A stretch of 64,000 nucleotides of DNA from GCA-002697625 sp002697625. Lineage in GTDB: Bacteria > Bacteroidota > Bacteroidia > Flavobacteriales > BACL11. The notes under the pieces are model-generated. The model was not told the origin of the DNA. It did not search any database and saw only the letters and a list, made by a program, of their open reading frames with translations. The DNA lies in the NCBI GenBank assembly GCA_964004625.1, contig CAXFOB010000016.1:1-64000 (forward strand), read 5' to 3'. Shown piece after piece: positions 37,515-45,657 of the stretch; positions within the stretch are counted from its first letter, which is position 1, and every line of letters starts with the position of its first letter. The position numbers and the translations under genes were made by a program.

Positions 37515-38830
37515 TGAAAAATACTATTCAATACATATTTATTTTTATTCCATTTTTTGTTTTTTCTCAGGAGAACTTAACTTTAGAAGATGCTATAAAA
37601 ATTGGTTTAAAACAGAATTTTGAAATTCAGTTGAGTAAGAAAAATTTGGAAATCAACAAGTTAAACAATAATCTAGGTAACGCTGGAGGTTTACCTACAC
37701 TTAACATTTCTGCTAGACAAGAAAAAGCAATTTCTGATCAATCAGATAATCCAACTTCTTTTATACAGGAAATCCTTAAATCAGAATCCATTAATGCATC
37801 GGCAAACCTAAGTTGGACTTTATTTAATGGATATGGAATAAAAGCAAATAAAGAAAAACTAAATCAACTAGAGTATCTTAGTAATGGAAATCTAACTATA
37901 ATTCTAGAGAATACAACTCAAGCTATTATACTCTCCTATTACAATTGTATCCTACAAAATGAGAGACTTACACTTCTACAAAATGTGGTAAATTTATCCA
38001 GAGAGAGATTGATTTATCAGAAAACTAAATACGATATTGGTGTAAGTAGTAAAATGGAATTACTTCAATTTGAAAACACTCTTTTAATAGATAGCTCTAA
38101 CCTACTTACCCAAAAACTGAATTATAGAAATTCTGTAAAAAATTTAAATTTGGTTCTAGGAATTGATTTACATTCAGAATGGAATTTTATCGATAAAATG
38201 AAATCGGAAACACAAGTATTCAACTATCTTAATCTGCAAGAGAAAACATTATTAAACAATACTAACATCAAAAACCAAAGCATTAATAATGAAATAATTA
38301 GACAAGATATTACTTTAGCCAAATCTGCCTACTATCCTATTGTATCTTTTAATTCAGGAGCTTCATACAATGAAAGTGTTTATGATGTAGGAAACTCTGG
38401 ATTTGATGGAGATAATACAGGAGAAACACTAAATTACTATGCTAATATCTCAGTAAACTTTCGACTATATGATGGGGGTAAGTATAAAAAACTTTTACAA
38501 GAAGCAGAGATAAGACAAGATATAAATAATATAAATTTAGAAAGTCAAAAAAGAGATGTTTTAAATAAATTATCTGTTAGTTATGAAAAATATAATAGCA
38601 AAATAGTAATACATAATTTAAGTAAAAAGGCTTTTGAAATTGCTGAAATCAACTATCAAATAGCTAATGACAAAAGCAATAGAGGTTTGATAAACTCTTT
38701 TGACTTAAGAGATATTGAAATTGCTTATTTAAACTCTGGAATTAGCTATTTACAATCTGTATATAGTTTAAATGAAAGTTACCTTGATTTAGTAAAAATT
38801 ACTGGGGGAATTCTGGAGGTTAGCGAGTAA
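37514..38830 (+). CDS. TolC-family outer-membrane channel
   Basis: A 438-residue outer-membrane efflux protein. A signal peptide (cleavage near FVFSQ, residue 19) is followed by LTLEDAIKIGLKQNFEIQL, the usual first helix of OEP repeats, with long alpha-helical hairpins across two repeats (about 20-215 and 230-435). Its start overlaps the permease stop by one base, completing an adaptor-permease-channel operon. The last 11 bases overlap the convergent GDPD-like gene. Confidence 0.9.
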   Translation: MKNTIQYIFIFIPFFVFSQENLTLEDAIKIGLKQNFEIQLSKKNLEINKLNNNLGNAGGLPTLNISARQEKAISDQSDNPTSFIQEILKSESINASANLSWTLFNGYGIKANKEKLNQLEYLSNGNLTIILENTTQAIILSYYNCILQNERLTLLQNVVNLSRERLIYQKTKYDIGVSSKMELLQFENTLLIDSSNLLTQKLNYRNSVKNLNLVLGIDLHSEWNFIDKMKSETQVFNYLNLQEKTLLNNTNIKNQSINNEIIRQDITLAKSAYYPIVSFNSGASYNESVYDVGNSGFDGDNTGETLNYYANISVNFRLYDGGKYKKLLQEAEIRQDINNINLESQKRDVLNKLSVSYEKYNSKIVIHNLSKKAFEIAEINYQIANDKSNRGLINSFDLRDIEIAYLNSGISYLQSVYSLNESYLDLVKITGGILEVSE

Positions 38831-39551
38831 TTAGAAAATTCTTCTTGAAATCTACAAGTATTATTTTAATGTTTTTATTTTTAGACAAATTTACAATCTT
38901 TTGTTTATCCTTTTCTGATGTTAAGTCATTAGTCCAGCAATTAATAGAGTAATTAGGAAACTTCTTTAAATAAAAATGTAAGGAGTTGTAATCGCATGAA
39001 ATTGCAGTTGGTTTATATTTAATAATATTGTTTGTTATCATAAAAGAGTTAGACAGAACCCCGAAAAAGTGATAATTAGGCAACCAATAACTAATTGCAA
39101 AACCATTTTCTTTAAATTTATGAAGTGTCTCAATTTTTTTTGACTCAACAATAATATTATCTCTTAATTGGTACTGTTCTGTAATTCTTTTAAGAAGTAA
39201 CACACTCTCTTCTACATTCATAGAATCTAAATTTTTAAAATCAATCCAAAAATATTTTCCTTCTAAGGATCTAAACTCAGAAAACAATGAGAGTAATGTA
39301 TGTTTGTAGTCCTTTCCATGATGTTTCACCTCAAAAATATTTTTCTTTTTATTGTAAAAAACATCTATTTCGTAACCAGTAAATTCTTCTAAATTATCAT
39401 TTTCATTTTTTGGATCTAACAATCTATGCATCCACAACTTATCCTCCGAAGGATAAAATATTGTATCAGGTTTTACATGACTAAAAGGAATTAAGTAGAA
39501 TATTAAATAAAATACAAGAAATAAAATTATAATTCTTAATAAAACTTTCAT
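38820..39551 (-). CDS. Membrane-anchored GDPD-like (PLC-fold) protein, unassigned
   Basis: A 243-residue protein with an N-terminal membrane anchor (residues 5-23). The domain has LWMHR (about 39-43), GYEIDVFY, FEVKHHGKD, FWIDFKNL, IIVESKK and ISYWLP. The order His-Arg, Glu-x-Asp, His-His and then strand-like E motifs resembles the metal-binding layout of glycerophosphodiester phosphodiesterase-like TIM barrels or the related FAM151 group. It is shorter than standard GDPDs, so the activity is uncertain. Its start overlaps the NUDIX stop by 4 nt (one operon). It converges on and overlaps tolC by 11 nt. Confidence 0.55.
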   Translation of the reverse strand: MKVLLRIIILFLVFYLIFYLIPFSHVKPDTIFYPSEDKLWMHRLLDPKNENDNLEEFTGYEIDVFYNKKKNIFEVKHHGKDYKHTLLSLFSEFRSLEGKYFWIDFKNLDSMNVEESVLLLKRITEQYQLRDNIIVESKKIETLHKFKENGFAISYWLPNYHFFGVLSNSFMITNNIIKYKPTAISCDYNSLHFYLKKFPNYSINCWTNDLTSEKDKQKIVNLSKNKNIKIILVDFKKNFLITR

Positions 39552-40024
39552 AAATCTGAGATATGAATTACATCCTTAATATTTGCAAAAGAATTTTCTA
39601 ATCTTTTGTTTACCTCTTGTTTGTTGCACCACTCTACTTTTGTTATCCCCTCCTCTATTTGAGGTCTTAAATCTCCAGTGAAATCCGTTTTCATTTTAAA
39701 CCAATATGTTTTCTTTAATACTTTTGTGCTATTTACAACATAAGTATGGTACGTATCAATTAATTTATTGTCTATTTGTAATTCCTGAAGTCCACACTCT
39801 TCCTCTACTTCTCGTATAGCGCATTCTTCAATTAATTCTCCCAACTCTAACTTCCCTTTTGGCAAATCCCACTTACCATTTCTGAAAATCATTAGAACTT
39901 TTTTCTCACAGTTAAAGACCAATCCACCAGCTGCTTCAATCAATGTAAATTGACTGCAAAATTCTTCCCAATTTTCTGTTACAAATTTTGCCTCATTATT
40001 TATGTAAACTTTATATTTTTGCAT
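39548..40024 (-). CDS. NUDIX hydrolase
   Basis: A 158-residue NUDIX protein. The Nudix box GKLELGELIEECAIREVEEE followed by CGL fits G-x5-E-x7-REUxEExGU fully, so a nucleoside-diphosphate-linked substrate is likely; which one is unknown. The N-terminal extension of about 40 residues (KVYINNEAKFV...) is typical of a Bacteroidota subgroup. I use the ATG at 40024 (or 40027): a start at 40063 would read through the pyrE start region and add unrelated residues. The start codon overlaps that of pyrE on the other strand. Upstream of the GDPD-like gene. Confidence 0.88.
   Translation of the reverse strand: MQKYKVYINNEAKFVTENWEEFCSQFTLIEAAGGLVFNCEKKVLMIFRNGKWDLPKGKLELGELIEECAIREVEEECGLQELQIDNKLIDTYHTYVVNSTKVLKKTYWFKMKTDFTGDLRPQIEEGITKVEWCNKQEVNKRLENSFANIKDVIHISDL
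40014..40021 (+). promoter_or_regulatory. -7 promoter element of pyrE
   Basis: TATTTTTG is 4 nt before the pyrE ATG at 40026, predicting a leaderless mRNA. The element lies inside the 5' end of the NUDIX gene on the other strand. Confidence 0.6.
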
Positions 40025-40025
40025 C

Positions 40026-40667
40026 ATGATATACGATATTGATATTGCCAAACAAGTTGCCAAATCATTATTGCAAATTAAAGCAATTATTTTACAACCA
40101 AATAATCCTTTTAAATGGGCTGCAGGATGGAACTCTCCAATCTATTGTGACAACAGAAAAACTTTATCCTACCCAGAGATAAGAACATTTATCAGAACCT
40201 CATTAGCCTCTGCTATAAACAACCATTATAAAGGAGCGAATGTAATTGCAGGAGTTGCAACTGCTGGAATTCCTCACGGAGCATTAGTAGCTGAAGAATT
40301 AGGACTTCCTTTTATTTATGTAAGGTCTAAAGCAAAAGAACACGGAAAAAGAAATCAAATAGAAGGACACTTTGAAAAAGGACAATCTGTAGTACTAATA
40401 GAAGATTTAATTAGTAGTGGGAAAAGTAGTTTGGATGCAGTGTCTGCACTAAGAGAAGCTGGAATGAATGTAAAAGGGTTGGTATCCATATTTACATATG
40501 GTTTTGAAGCAGCAAAACAAAATTTTAAGAACGCAAATTGCGATTTTGTATCACTTTGCGATTATGAAAATATGCTTCCACAAGCATTAGAAACAAATTA
40601 TATTACTAAATCTGAACTCCCTCTATTACAAGAATGGAGAAAAGATCCATCCATTTGGGAAAAATAA
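40026..40667 (+). CDS. pyrE: Orotate phosphoribosyltransferase
   Basis: PyrE joins orotate to PRPP to form OMP in pyrimidine synthesis. The 213 residues show LLQIKAIILQPNNPF at the N terminus, the substrate region WNSPIYCDNRKTLSYPE, and the PRPP-binding motif VVLIEDLISSGKSS (about 122-135). The start matches the conserved beginning of Bacteroidota PyrE, so the very short distance to the promoter appears real. It is followed after 4 nt by an SRPBCC-domain gene. Confidence 0.95.
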   Translation: MIYDIDIAKQVAKSLLQIKAIILQPNNPFKWAAGWNSPIYCDNRKTLSYPEIRTFIRTSLASAINNHYKGANVIAGVATAGIPHGALVAEELGLPFIYVRSKAKEHGKRNQIEGHFEKGQSVVLIEDLISSGKSSLDAVSALREAGMNVKGLVSIFTYGFEAAKQNFKNANCDFVSLCDYENMLPQALETNYITKSELPLLQEWRKDPSIWEK

Positions 40668-40671
40668 AATT

Positions 40672-41064
40672 ATGTCAACATTTAGTGGACCAGAAGTAGT
40701 AGTAGAAAACTTAACTGCAGAACAATTATTTAATAAACTGAGTAATCTAAGTAATTTAAAAGAAATTATGCCTTCCACTATAGACAGCTTTGAAGCAACA
40801 GAAGATACCTGTTCTTTTAAAATGAAAGGAATGCCACAACTAGATTTGCATCTATCTGAAAAAACTCCATTTTCAAAGATATCATTGTCTGCGGCTGGAA
40901 TTCCTGTAAGTTTTTCGTTAGATTGTTTTATTACTGATTGTGGATCAAAATGTCAAGTAAGATTAGAAGTTAATACTGAGTTAAACATGATGATGAAAAT
41001 GATGGTAGAAAAACCAATTAATAATTTCTTAAATGTTTTATCTGAAAAACTTAGAACTCTTTAA
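40672..41064 (+). CDS. SRPBCC-family protein
   Basis: A 130-residue protein that fits a START/SRPBCC ligand-binding fold: an N-terminal strand (VVVENLTAEQLFNKLSN), a beta-sheet, and a long C-terminal helix (EKPINNFLNVLSEKLRTL). In Bacteroidota such a small protein often follows pyrE; here the gap is 4 nt, so both are likely on one mRNA. The ligand is unknown. The last 4 bases overlap the stop of the convergent birA gene. Confidence 0.75.
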   Translation: MSTFSGPEVVVENLTAEQLFNKLSNLSNLKEIMPSTIDSFEATEDTCSFKMKGMPQLDLHLSEKTPFSKISLSAAGIPVSFSLDCFITDCGSKCQVRLEVNTELNMMMKMMVEKPINNFLNVLSEKLRTL

Positions 41065-41792
41065 GACAAATATTTAATCTCTTGCAGTGTAAATTTTTTA
41101 GTAGAATCCTCAAGTTCTAAAACTAAAAAACCATCTCTACTTACAGATCTAATTATTCCGATTTTAATTGAATTATCTACTTCAAAAATAGAAGCCTTAT
41201 CTTTTAAATATAAGTAAGAAAAATAATCATCTGAATTTTTTTTCTCAGACATACTCAATCTTTTGGTTATTTTTTTAACAAATTCATCTCTAATCTGGTT
41301 TACAGAAAAAGAGGCATTAGACTCTAAACAAAAGGAGGTTGCTTTTCTGTTATAATTTGCAAAATCTGTTTGATTAATATTTAATCCTAATCCTATTATA
41401 GTTTGAAGTATTTTATCCTGTTTTACAAAGTTCTGTATTAATATACCACCAACCTTTTTTTTATTAATTAAAATATCATTTGGCCATTTAATACTTAAGT
41501 TTTTAAAGTTATGTTTTTCAAGAACATCTATCACAGATAGAGAGGAAACAATATTTAAATAGAATTGGTTCGTTACGTTTATATCTAAATTGAGAACGAT
41601 ACTTATGAGTAAGTTCTTGCCTCGTTCAGAGTTCCACGAATTTAACAACTGTCCTTTTCCTGATTTTTGAAAATCAGCTGTAATTACAAAATCATCTTGG
41701 AATTTATTTTCCTTCAAATATTTTCTTGCAGTTTCATTTGTAGAGTTTACCTCCTTAAAATGTATTATATTTTTGTTTAATTCTACTTTCAT
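41061..41792 (-). CDS. birA: Biotin--[acetyl-CoA-carboxylase] ligase
   Basis: Attaches biotin to the carrier protein of acetyl-CoA carboxylase. The 243 residues contain the class II core: SGKGQLLNSWNSERGKNLL (the biotinyl-AMP loop, with Lys in place of the first Arg of GRGRxGR) and SIKWPNDILINKKKVGGIL (Lys and Asn for ATP/biotin). It lacks the N-terminal DNA-binding domain of E. coli BirA, so it should be a ligase only. The C-terminal small SH3-like domain is short. Divergent from rsfS with a short promoter region between. Confidence 0.9.
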   Translation of the reverse strand: MKVELNKNIIHFKEVNSTNETARKYLKENKFQDDFVITADFQKSGKGQLLNSWNSERGKNLLISIVLNLDINVTNQFYLNIVSSLSVIDVLEKHNFKNLSIKWPNDILINKKKVGGILIQNFVKQDKILQTIIGLGLNINQTDFANYNRKATSFCLESNASFSVNQIRDEFVKKITKRLSMSEKKNSDDYFSYLYLKDKASIFEVDNSIKIGIIRSVSRDGFLVLELEDSTKKFTLQEIKYLS

Positions 41793-41822
41793 ATAAAGAG
41801 TGCAAATATCCGTACAAATTCT

Positions 41823-41830
41823 TACTTTTG
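41823..41830 (+). promoter_or_regulatory. -7 promoter element of the rsfS-ftsH-psd operon
   Basis: TACTTTTG, 23 nt before the rsfS ATG at 41854; matches TAnnTTTG. Confidence 0.6.
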
Positions 41831-41853
41831 CAGTCGCAATTTAAAAAATAAAT

Positions 41854-42225
41854 ATGATCAAACAAAAACTAGATGAATCTGATATCTTATTAGAAACGAT
41901 AATTGAAGGTATGCGGGAGGTAAAAGGAAAAGATATTACTATTCTAGATTTAAAAAATATTGAAACTGCAGTTTGCAAGTATTTTGTAATTTGTAGTGGT
42001 ACATCAAACACACATGTTTCTTCAGTATCTGACAATGTAAGAAAATTTGTGGCAAAAGAAATGCAGGAGAAACCATGGAATACAGAAGGACAAAGTACCT
42101 CCGAATGGATTTTATTGGATTATTCTGACATTGTAGTACATGTATTTCAGGAAAAAACCAGAGCTTTTTATACTTTAGAAGACTTATGGGGTGATGCTGA
42201 AATAAGAACCTTTGAAAATATATAA
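41854..42225 (+). CDS. rsfS: Ribosomal silencing factor RsfS
   Basis: RsfS (YbeB/Iojap) binds ribosomal protein uL14 and blocks subunit joining when nutrients are low. The 123 residues carry the usual motifs: KGKDITILDLKNIETAVCKYFVICSG, SNTHVSSVSDNV, GQSTSEWILLDYSDIVVHVF and FYTLEDLWGDAE (each shown by short pieces in the gene). It is the first gene of a compressed operon and ends 4 nt before the ftsH ATG. Confidence 0.94.
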   Translation: MIKQKLDESDILLETIIEGMREVKGKDITILDLKNIETAVCKYFVICSGTSNTHVSSVSDNVRKFVAKEMQEKPWNTEGQSTSEWILLDYSDIVVHVFQEKTRAFYTLEDLWGDAEIRTFENI

Positions 42226-42229
42226 AAAT

Positions 42230-44176
42230 ATGCAATCAAGAAAAACACCAAGTAAAAAAGTTCCACAAAATAATTCTCCAATAGGAGGATTTAAGATTTA
42301 TTGGATTTACGGAATAATAGCAATTATCTTTTTAGGATTGCAATTAACTTCTATTAAATCTTCTGAAAACATTACAGAAACTGAGTTTCTAAACAAAGTA
42401 GAGAACAATGATGTAAAGTCAGTAACTTTTGTTACAAATGCTGGATATGCAGAAGTAGAATTAATTAATAATCCTTCTAATACTCCACAATTACATTTCA
42501 GATATTCTGACATAAAAGATGTTAAAGAGCAGATTAGATTAAAAAACTCTGATAATTATCAAATAATAATAGATAGCAGAGAGGAAAATAGAATGTTTGG
42601 AGAGATATTAAGTTGGATTTTGCCACTTGTATTATTTATAGGTATCTGGATATTAATTATGAGAAGAATGGGAGGAAGCGCCGGAGGTGGGGGACAGATT
42701 TTCAACATAGGTAAATCAAAAGCTAAACTTATAAACAAAGAAGATGTAGCTGTAAATTTTAATGATGTTGCAGGATTAGAAGGAGCAAAAGAGGAGATAA
42801 CTGAAATTGTAGATTTCTTAAAATCTCCACAAAAATATACAAAATTGGGTGGTAAAATTCCTAGAGGAGCAATGTTAATTGGGCCCCCAGGAACTGGTAA
42901 AACATTACTTGCAAAAGCAGTTGCTGGAGAAGCTAAAGTTCCATTCTTTTCTCTGTCTGGTTCTGATTTTGTAGAAATGTTTGTGGGTGTTGGAGCAAGT
43001 CGAGTAAGAGATTTATTCAAGCAAGCAAAAGAAAAGGCTCCTTCCATTATTTTTATTGACGAGATTGATGCGATTGGTAGAGCTAGGGGAAAAAATTCTA
43101 TGACCGGAGGTAATGATGAAAGGGAAAATACTCTTAATCAACTTCTAACGGAGATGGATGGTTTTGGAACTAATACTGGAGTAATTGTAATGGCCGCTAC
43201 TAACAGAGCAGATGTTTTAGATAAAGCCTTAATCAGACCTGGTAGGTTTGATAGACAAATATATGTAGACTTACCCGACCTAGTAGAACGTAAGGCAATT
43301 TTTGAAGTTCATCTAAAACCTCTAAAATTAAGTAAAAACATAGATAGAAATTTTCTTGCCAGACAAACACCAGGATTTTCAGGTGCAGACATTGCAAATG
43401 TTTGTAATGAATCAGCATTAATAGCAGCCAGAAAATCTAAAAAAACCATTGGTAAGCAGGACTTTCTTGATGCAATGGATAGAATTATTGGTGGAATGGA
43501 GAAAAAATCAAAAATCATCTCTCCTATTGAGAAACAAACAATTGCGTATCATGAAGCGGGTCATGCAACTGTTAGTTGGATGTTACAATATGCATCTCCA
43601 TTAGTAAAAGTAACAATTGTACCAAGAGGAAAATCATTAGGAGCGGCTTGGTACTTACCTGAAGAAAGACAACTTACTACAACTCAACAACTGGAGGATG
43701 AAATGTGTGCAGCTTTAGGAGGTAGAGCTGCCGAAGAAATCTTTTTTGGGAAGATATCTACGGGAGCACTATCTGATTTAGAAAAGGTAACTAAACAAGC
43801 CTACGCAATGATCTCAATTTATGGAATGAGTAAAAAAATAGGGAATATAAGTTATTATGATTCCTCTGGTCAGAATAATGGATTTACAAAACCTTATTCT
43901 GAAGAAAGAGCAAAAATCATGGATAATGAAGTAACTTCTCTAGTTGAAACACAATACGAAAGAGCTAAAAAAGTATTATTAGACAATAAAGAAAAACTAG
44001 AAAAATTAGCAAATTCATTATTAGAAAATGAAGTAATTTTCAAATCCGACTTAGAAAAGATATTTGGAGAAAGAAAATGGAAAAGTTATGAAGAAGAAAA
44101 ACTAAATGAACTAGACTCAAAAGCTGAACAAAAGAAAATCAAACAAGAAGATAATAATGGAGAAAAACTGGACTAA
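42230..44176 (+). CDS. ftsH: ATP-dependent zinc metalloprotease FtsH
   Basis: Membrane-bound AAA+ protease that degrades misfolded and regulatory membrane and cytosolic proteins. From the ATG at 42230 it has 648 residues: two membrane segments (about 22-40 and 122-142) with a small extracytoplasmic domain, a Walker A loop GPPGTGKT (about 219), Walker B IIFIDEIDAIG, the second region of homology, and the zinc site HEAGH (about 441) with a downstream Asp ligand region. The TTG at 42212 would overlap rsfS and gives no extra conserved sequence. The C-terminal tail is Lys/Glu-rich. Confidence 0.97.
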   Translation: MQSRKTPSKKVPQNNSPIGGFKIYWIYGIIAIIFLGLQLTSIKSSENITETEFLNKVENNDVKSVTFVTNAGYAEVELINNPSNTPQLHFRYSDIKDVKEQIRLKNSDNYQIIIDSREENRMFGEILSWILPLVLFIGIWILIMRRMGGSAGGGGQIFNIGKSKAKLINKEDVAVNFNDVAGLEGAKEEITEIVDFLKSPQKYTKLGGKIPRGAMLIGPPGTGKTLLAKAVAGEAKVPFFSLSGSDFVEMFVGVGASRVRDLFKQAKEKAPSIIFIDEIDAIGRARGKNSMTGGNDERENTLNQLLTEMDGFGTNTGVIVMAATNRADVLDKALIRPGRFDRQIYVDLPDLVERKAIFEVHLKPLKLSKNIDRNFLARQTPGFSGADIANVCNESALIAARKSKKTIGKQDFLDAMDRIIGGMEKKSKIISPIEKQTIAYHEAGHATVSWMLQYASPLVKVTIVPRGKSLGAAWYLPEERQLTTTQQLEDEMCAALGGRAAEEIFFGKISTGALSDLEKVTKQAYAMISIYGMSKKIGNISYYDSSGQNNGFTKPYSEERAKIMDNEVTSLVETQYERAKKVLLDNKEKLEKLANSLLENEVIFKSDLEKIFGERKWKSYEEEKLNELDSKAEQKKIKQEDNNGEKLD

Positions 44177-44375
44177 AATATTCAGTTCAACCAATCCTAT
44201 AGAGGTGGAAATTTTGAAACAAATGTTAAAAGAAAATGGGGTAATATCTATTGACATCAATCAACAAGATTCATCATATAATATGTTTGGAAATATAAAT
44301 CTTTATGTTCAAGAGGAATATGTAGAACATGCTAATAAATTAATGACAAAAAACAACAATGAACGAAACTCTTAA
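44157..44375 (+). CDS. DUF2007-domain small protein
   Basis: A 72-residue protein that fits the DUF2007 (putative signal-transducing) family: it starts with W-x-K-I-F-S-S-T-N-P-I-E-V-E and ends in a helix before a Gln/Asn tail. It overlaps the end of ftsH by 20 nt and the start of cdsA by 17 nt, so it must be expressed from the same mRNA. In many bacteria a DUF2007 gene sits beside membrane-lipid genes; no specific role is known. Confidence 0.75.
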   Translation: MEKNWTKIFSSTNPIEVEILKQMLKENGVISIDINQQDSSYNMFGNINLYVQEEYVEHANKLMTKNNNERNS

Positions 44376-44970
44376 AAGAGCACTTTCTGGCTTAGTTTAT
44401 GTTGCTATTATGTGGTTTGGGACTTCTTATTCAAATACGTCAAAATTCCTATTATTTTCGGTAATTATCATTTTTTCTAATTATGAAATGTGGAAGCTTA
44501 GAAAAGGAAAAGCCATAACATTTCATTATTTTTATGTTTGGACATTAATGCTATCCTTATTTTTAAAAGTAGAAACATTACTTTTTATCTACCTTCTAAC
44601 CTGGACATTTGACACTTTTGCTTATTTATTTGGAGTGAAATTCGGAAAACATAAAATAATGCCATTAATTTCTCCAAAAAAATCTTGGGAAGGATTTATT
44701 GGAGGATTATTATCTACAATTATTGCAAGTTATATCATCTATGATGTGAATTTTTTTGAAGGAATTGATTTAGTTTCACTTATCATTATTACCTTTATTC
44801 TACCATTTACAGCTACCTTAGGTGATTTTATAGAATCTCACTTGAAAAGACAAGCTGGTGTAAAAGACTCAGGAAACTTTATTCCAGGGCATGGAGGTAT
44901 GTTAGATAGAATAGATTCCTTTATGATTACAATACCTGTAATTTATATTTTAACAAATTTACTTAAATGA
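44359..44970 (+). CDS. cdsA: Phosphatidate cytidylyltransferase (short form)
   Basis: CdsA makes CDP-diacylglycerol from phosphatidate and CTP. The C-terminal signature KRQAGVKDSGNFIPGHGGML followed by DRIDS is intact, as are TWTFDTFAYLFG and SPKKSWEGFIGG. At 203 residues it is about 60 shorter than the usual ~265; the N terminus (LKRALSGLVYVAI) looks normal, and the missing part appears to be membrane segments in the middle, between about residues 50 and 72. There is no sign of a frameshift. It is followed by psd with a 4-nt overlap. Confidence 0.9.
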   Translation: MNETLKRALSGLVYVAIMWFGTSYSNTSKFLLFSVIIIFSNYEMWKLRKGKAITFHYFYVWTLMLSLFLKVETLLFIYLLTWTFDTFAYLFGVKFGKHKIMPLISPKKSWEGFIGGLLSTIIASYIIYDVNFFEGIDLVSLIIITFILPFTATLGDFIESHLKRQAGVKDSGNFIPGHGGMLDRIDSFMITIPVIYILTNLLK

Positions 44971-45614
44971 CACTACATAAAGAAGGGATCAAAATCCTAA
45001 GAAATGAAATTATAATTTTTACAATTTTAAACTACTTATTTTATATTTATACACCTATTTATTTAGCCTATTTTATTACTGCATTTACAACTTTTCTATT
45101 TATTATGTCTGTTTATTTTTTCAGAATACCTAACAGAAAATTAGAAAGAAAAGACAGAACAGTATACTCACCTTGTGATGGTAAAGTAGTTATAATAGAA
45201 GAAGTAGATGAACCTGAATTTTATAAAGACAGAAGGATTCAGGTGAGTATTTTTATGTCACCTTTAAACGTACATAATCAACTTTACCCCATTTCTGGAA
45301 AAGTAGAGTACACGAAATATCATCCAGGAAAATATCTTGTCGCTTGGCATCCAAAATCCTCATTGCTAAATGAAAGAAGTACAGTTGTTGTTAAAAATGA
45401 GAATATATCTGTATTATTTCGACAAATTGCAGGAGCTGTAGCCAGAAGAATCATAACCTATTGTAAAGTTGGTGACACAGCAACATCATCTGATGAATAT
45501 GGATTTATTAAATTTGGATCTAGAGTAGATGTCTTTTTACCCTTAGGAACTAAAATAAATATTAGATTAAATGAAGTAGTAAAAGCGGGGCAAAGTATAA
45601 TTGCTGAGTATTAA
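44967..45614 (+). CDS. psd: Phosphatidylserine decarboxylase (short form)
   Basis: Makes phosphatidylethanolamine from phosphatidylserine at the inner membrane. The 215 residues match the short PSD type: N-terminal membrane helices (about 14-50), YSPCDGKVVIIEE, MSPLNVHNQLYPI (conserved His), and the self-cleavage site FGSRVDVF near residue 184, where the Ser becomes the pyruvoyl group. The gene for phosphatidylserine synthase (pssA) is not in the window. It is the last gene of the rsfS-ftsH-DUF2007-cdsA chain; together cdsA and psd supply two steps of PE synthesis. Confidence 0.92.
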   Translation: MTLHKEGIKILRNEIIIFTILNYLFYIYTPIYLAYFITAFTTFLFIMSVYFFRIPNRKLERKDRTVYSPCDGKVVIIEEVDEPEFYKDRRIQVSIFMSPLNVHNQLYPISGKVEYTKYHPGKYLVAWHPKSSLLNERSTVVVKNENISVLFRQIAGAVARRIITYCKVGDTATSSDEYGFIKFGSRVDVFLPLGTKINIRLNEVVKAGQSIIAEY

Positions 45615-45625
45615 ACTAAATTTAC

Positions 45626-45633
45626 TATATTTG
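45626..45633 (+). promoter_or_regulatory. -7 promoter element of the Cys-Ser-Lys-Glu repeat gene
   Basis: TATATTTG, 24 nt before the ATG at 45658. Confidence 0.55.
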
Positions 45634-45657
45634 TAGTCTATTTAAAAAACTAATAAA

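Noticed and set aside
33165..38830. Horizontally acquired RND island
   Set aside because: The operon seemed somewhat more A-rich in codon use, but I could not quantify it and there are no mobility genes, repeats or tRNA at its ends.
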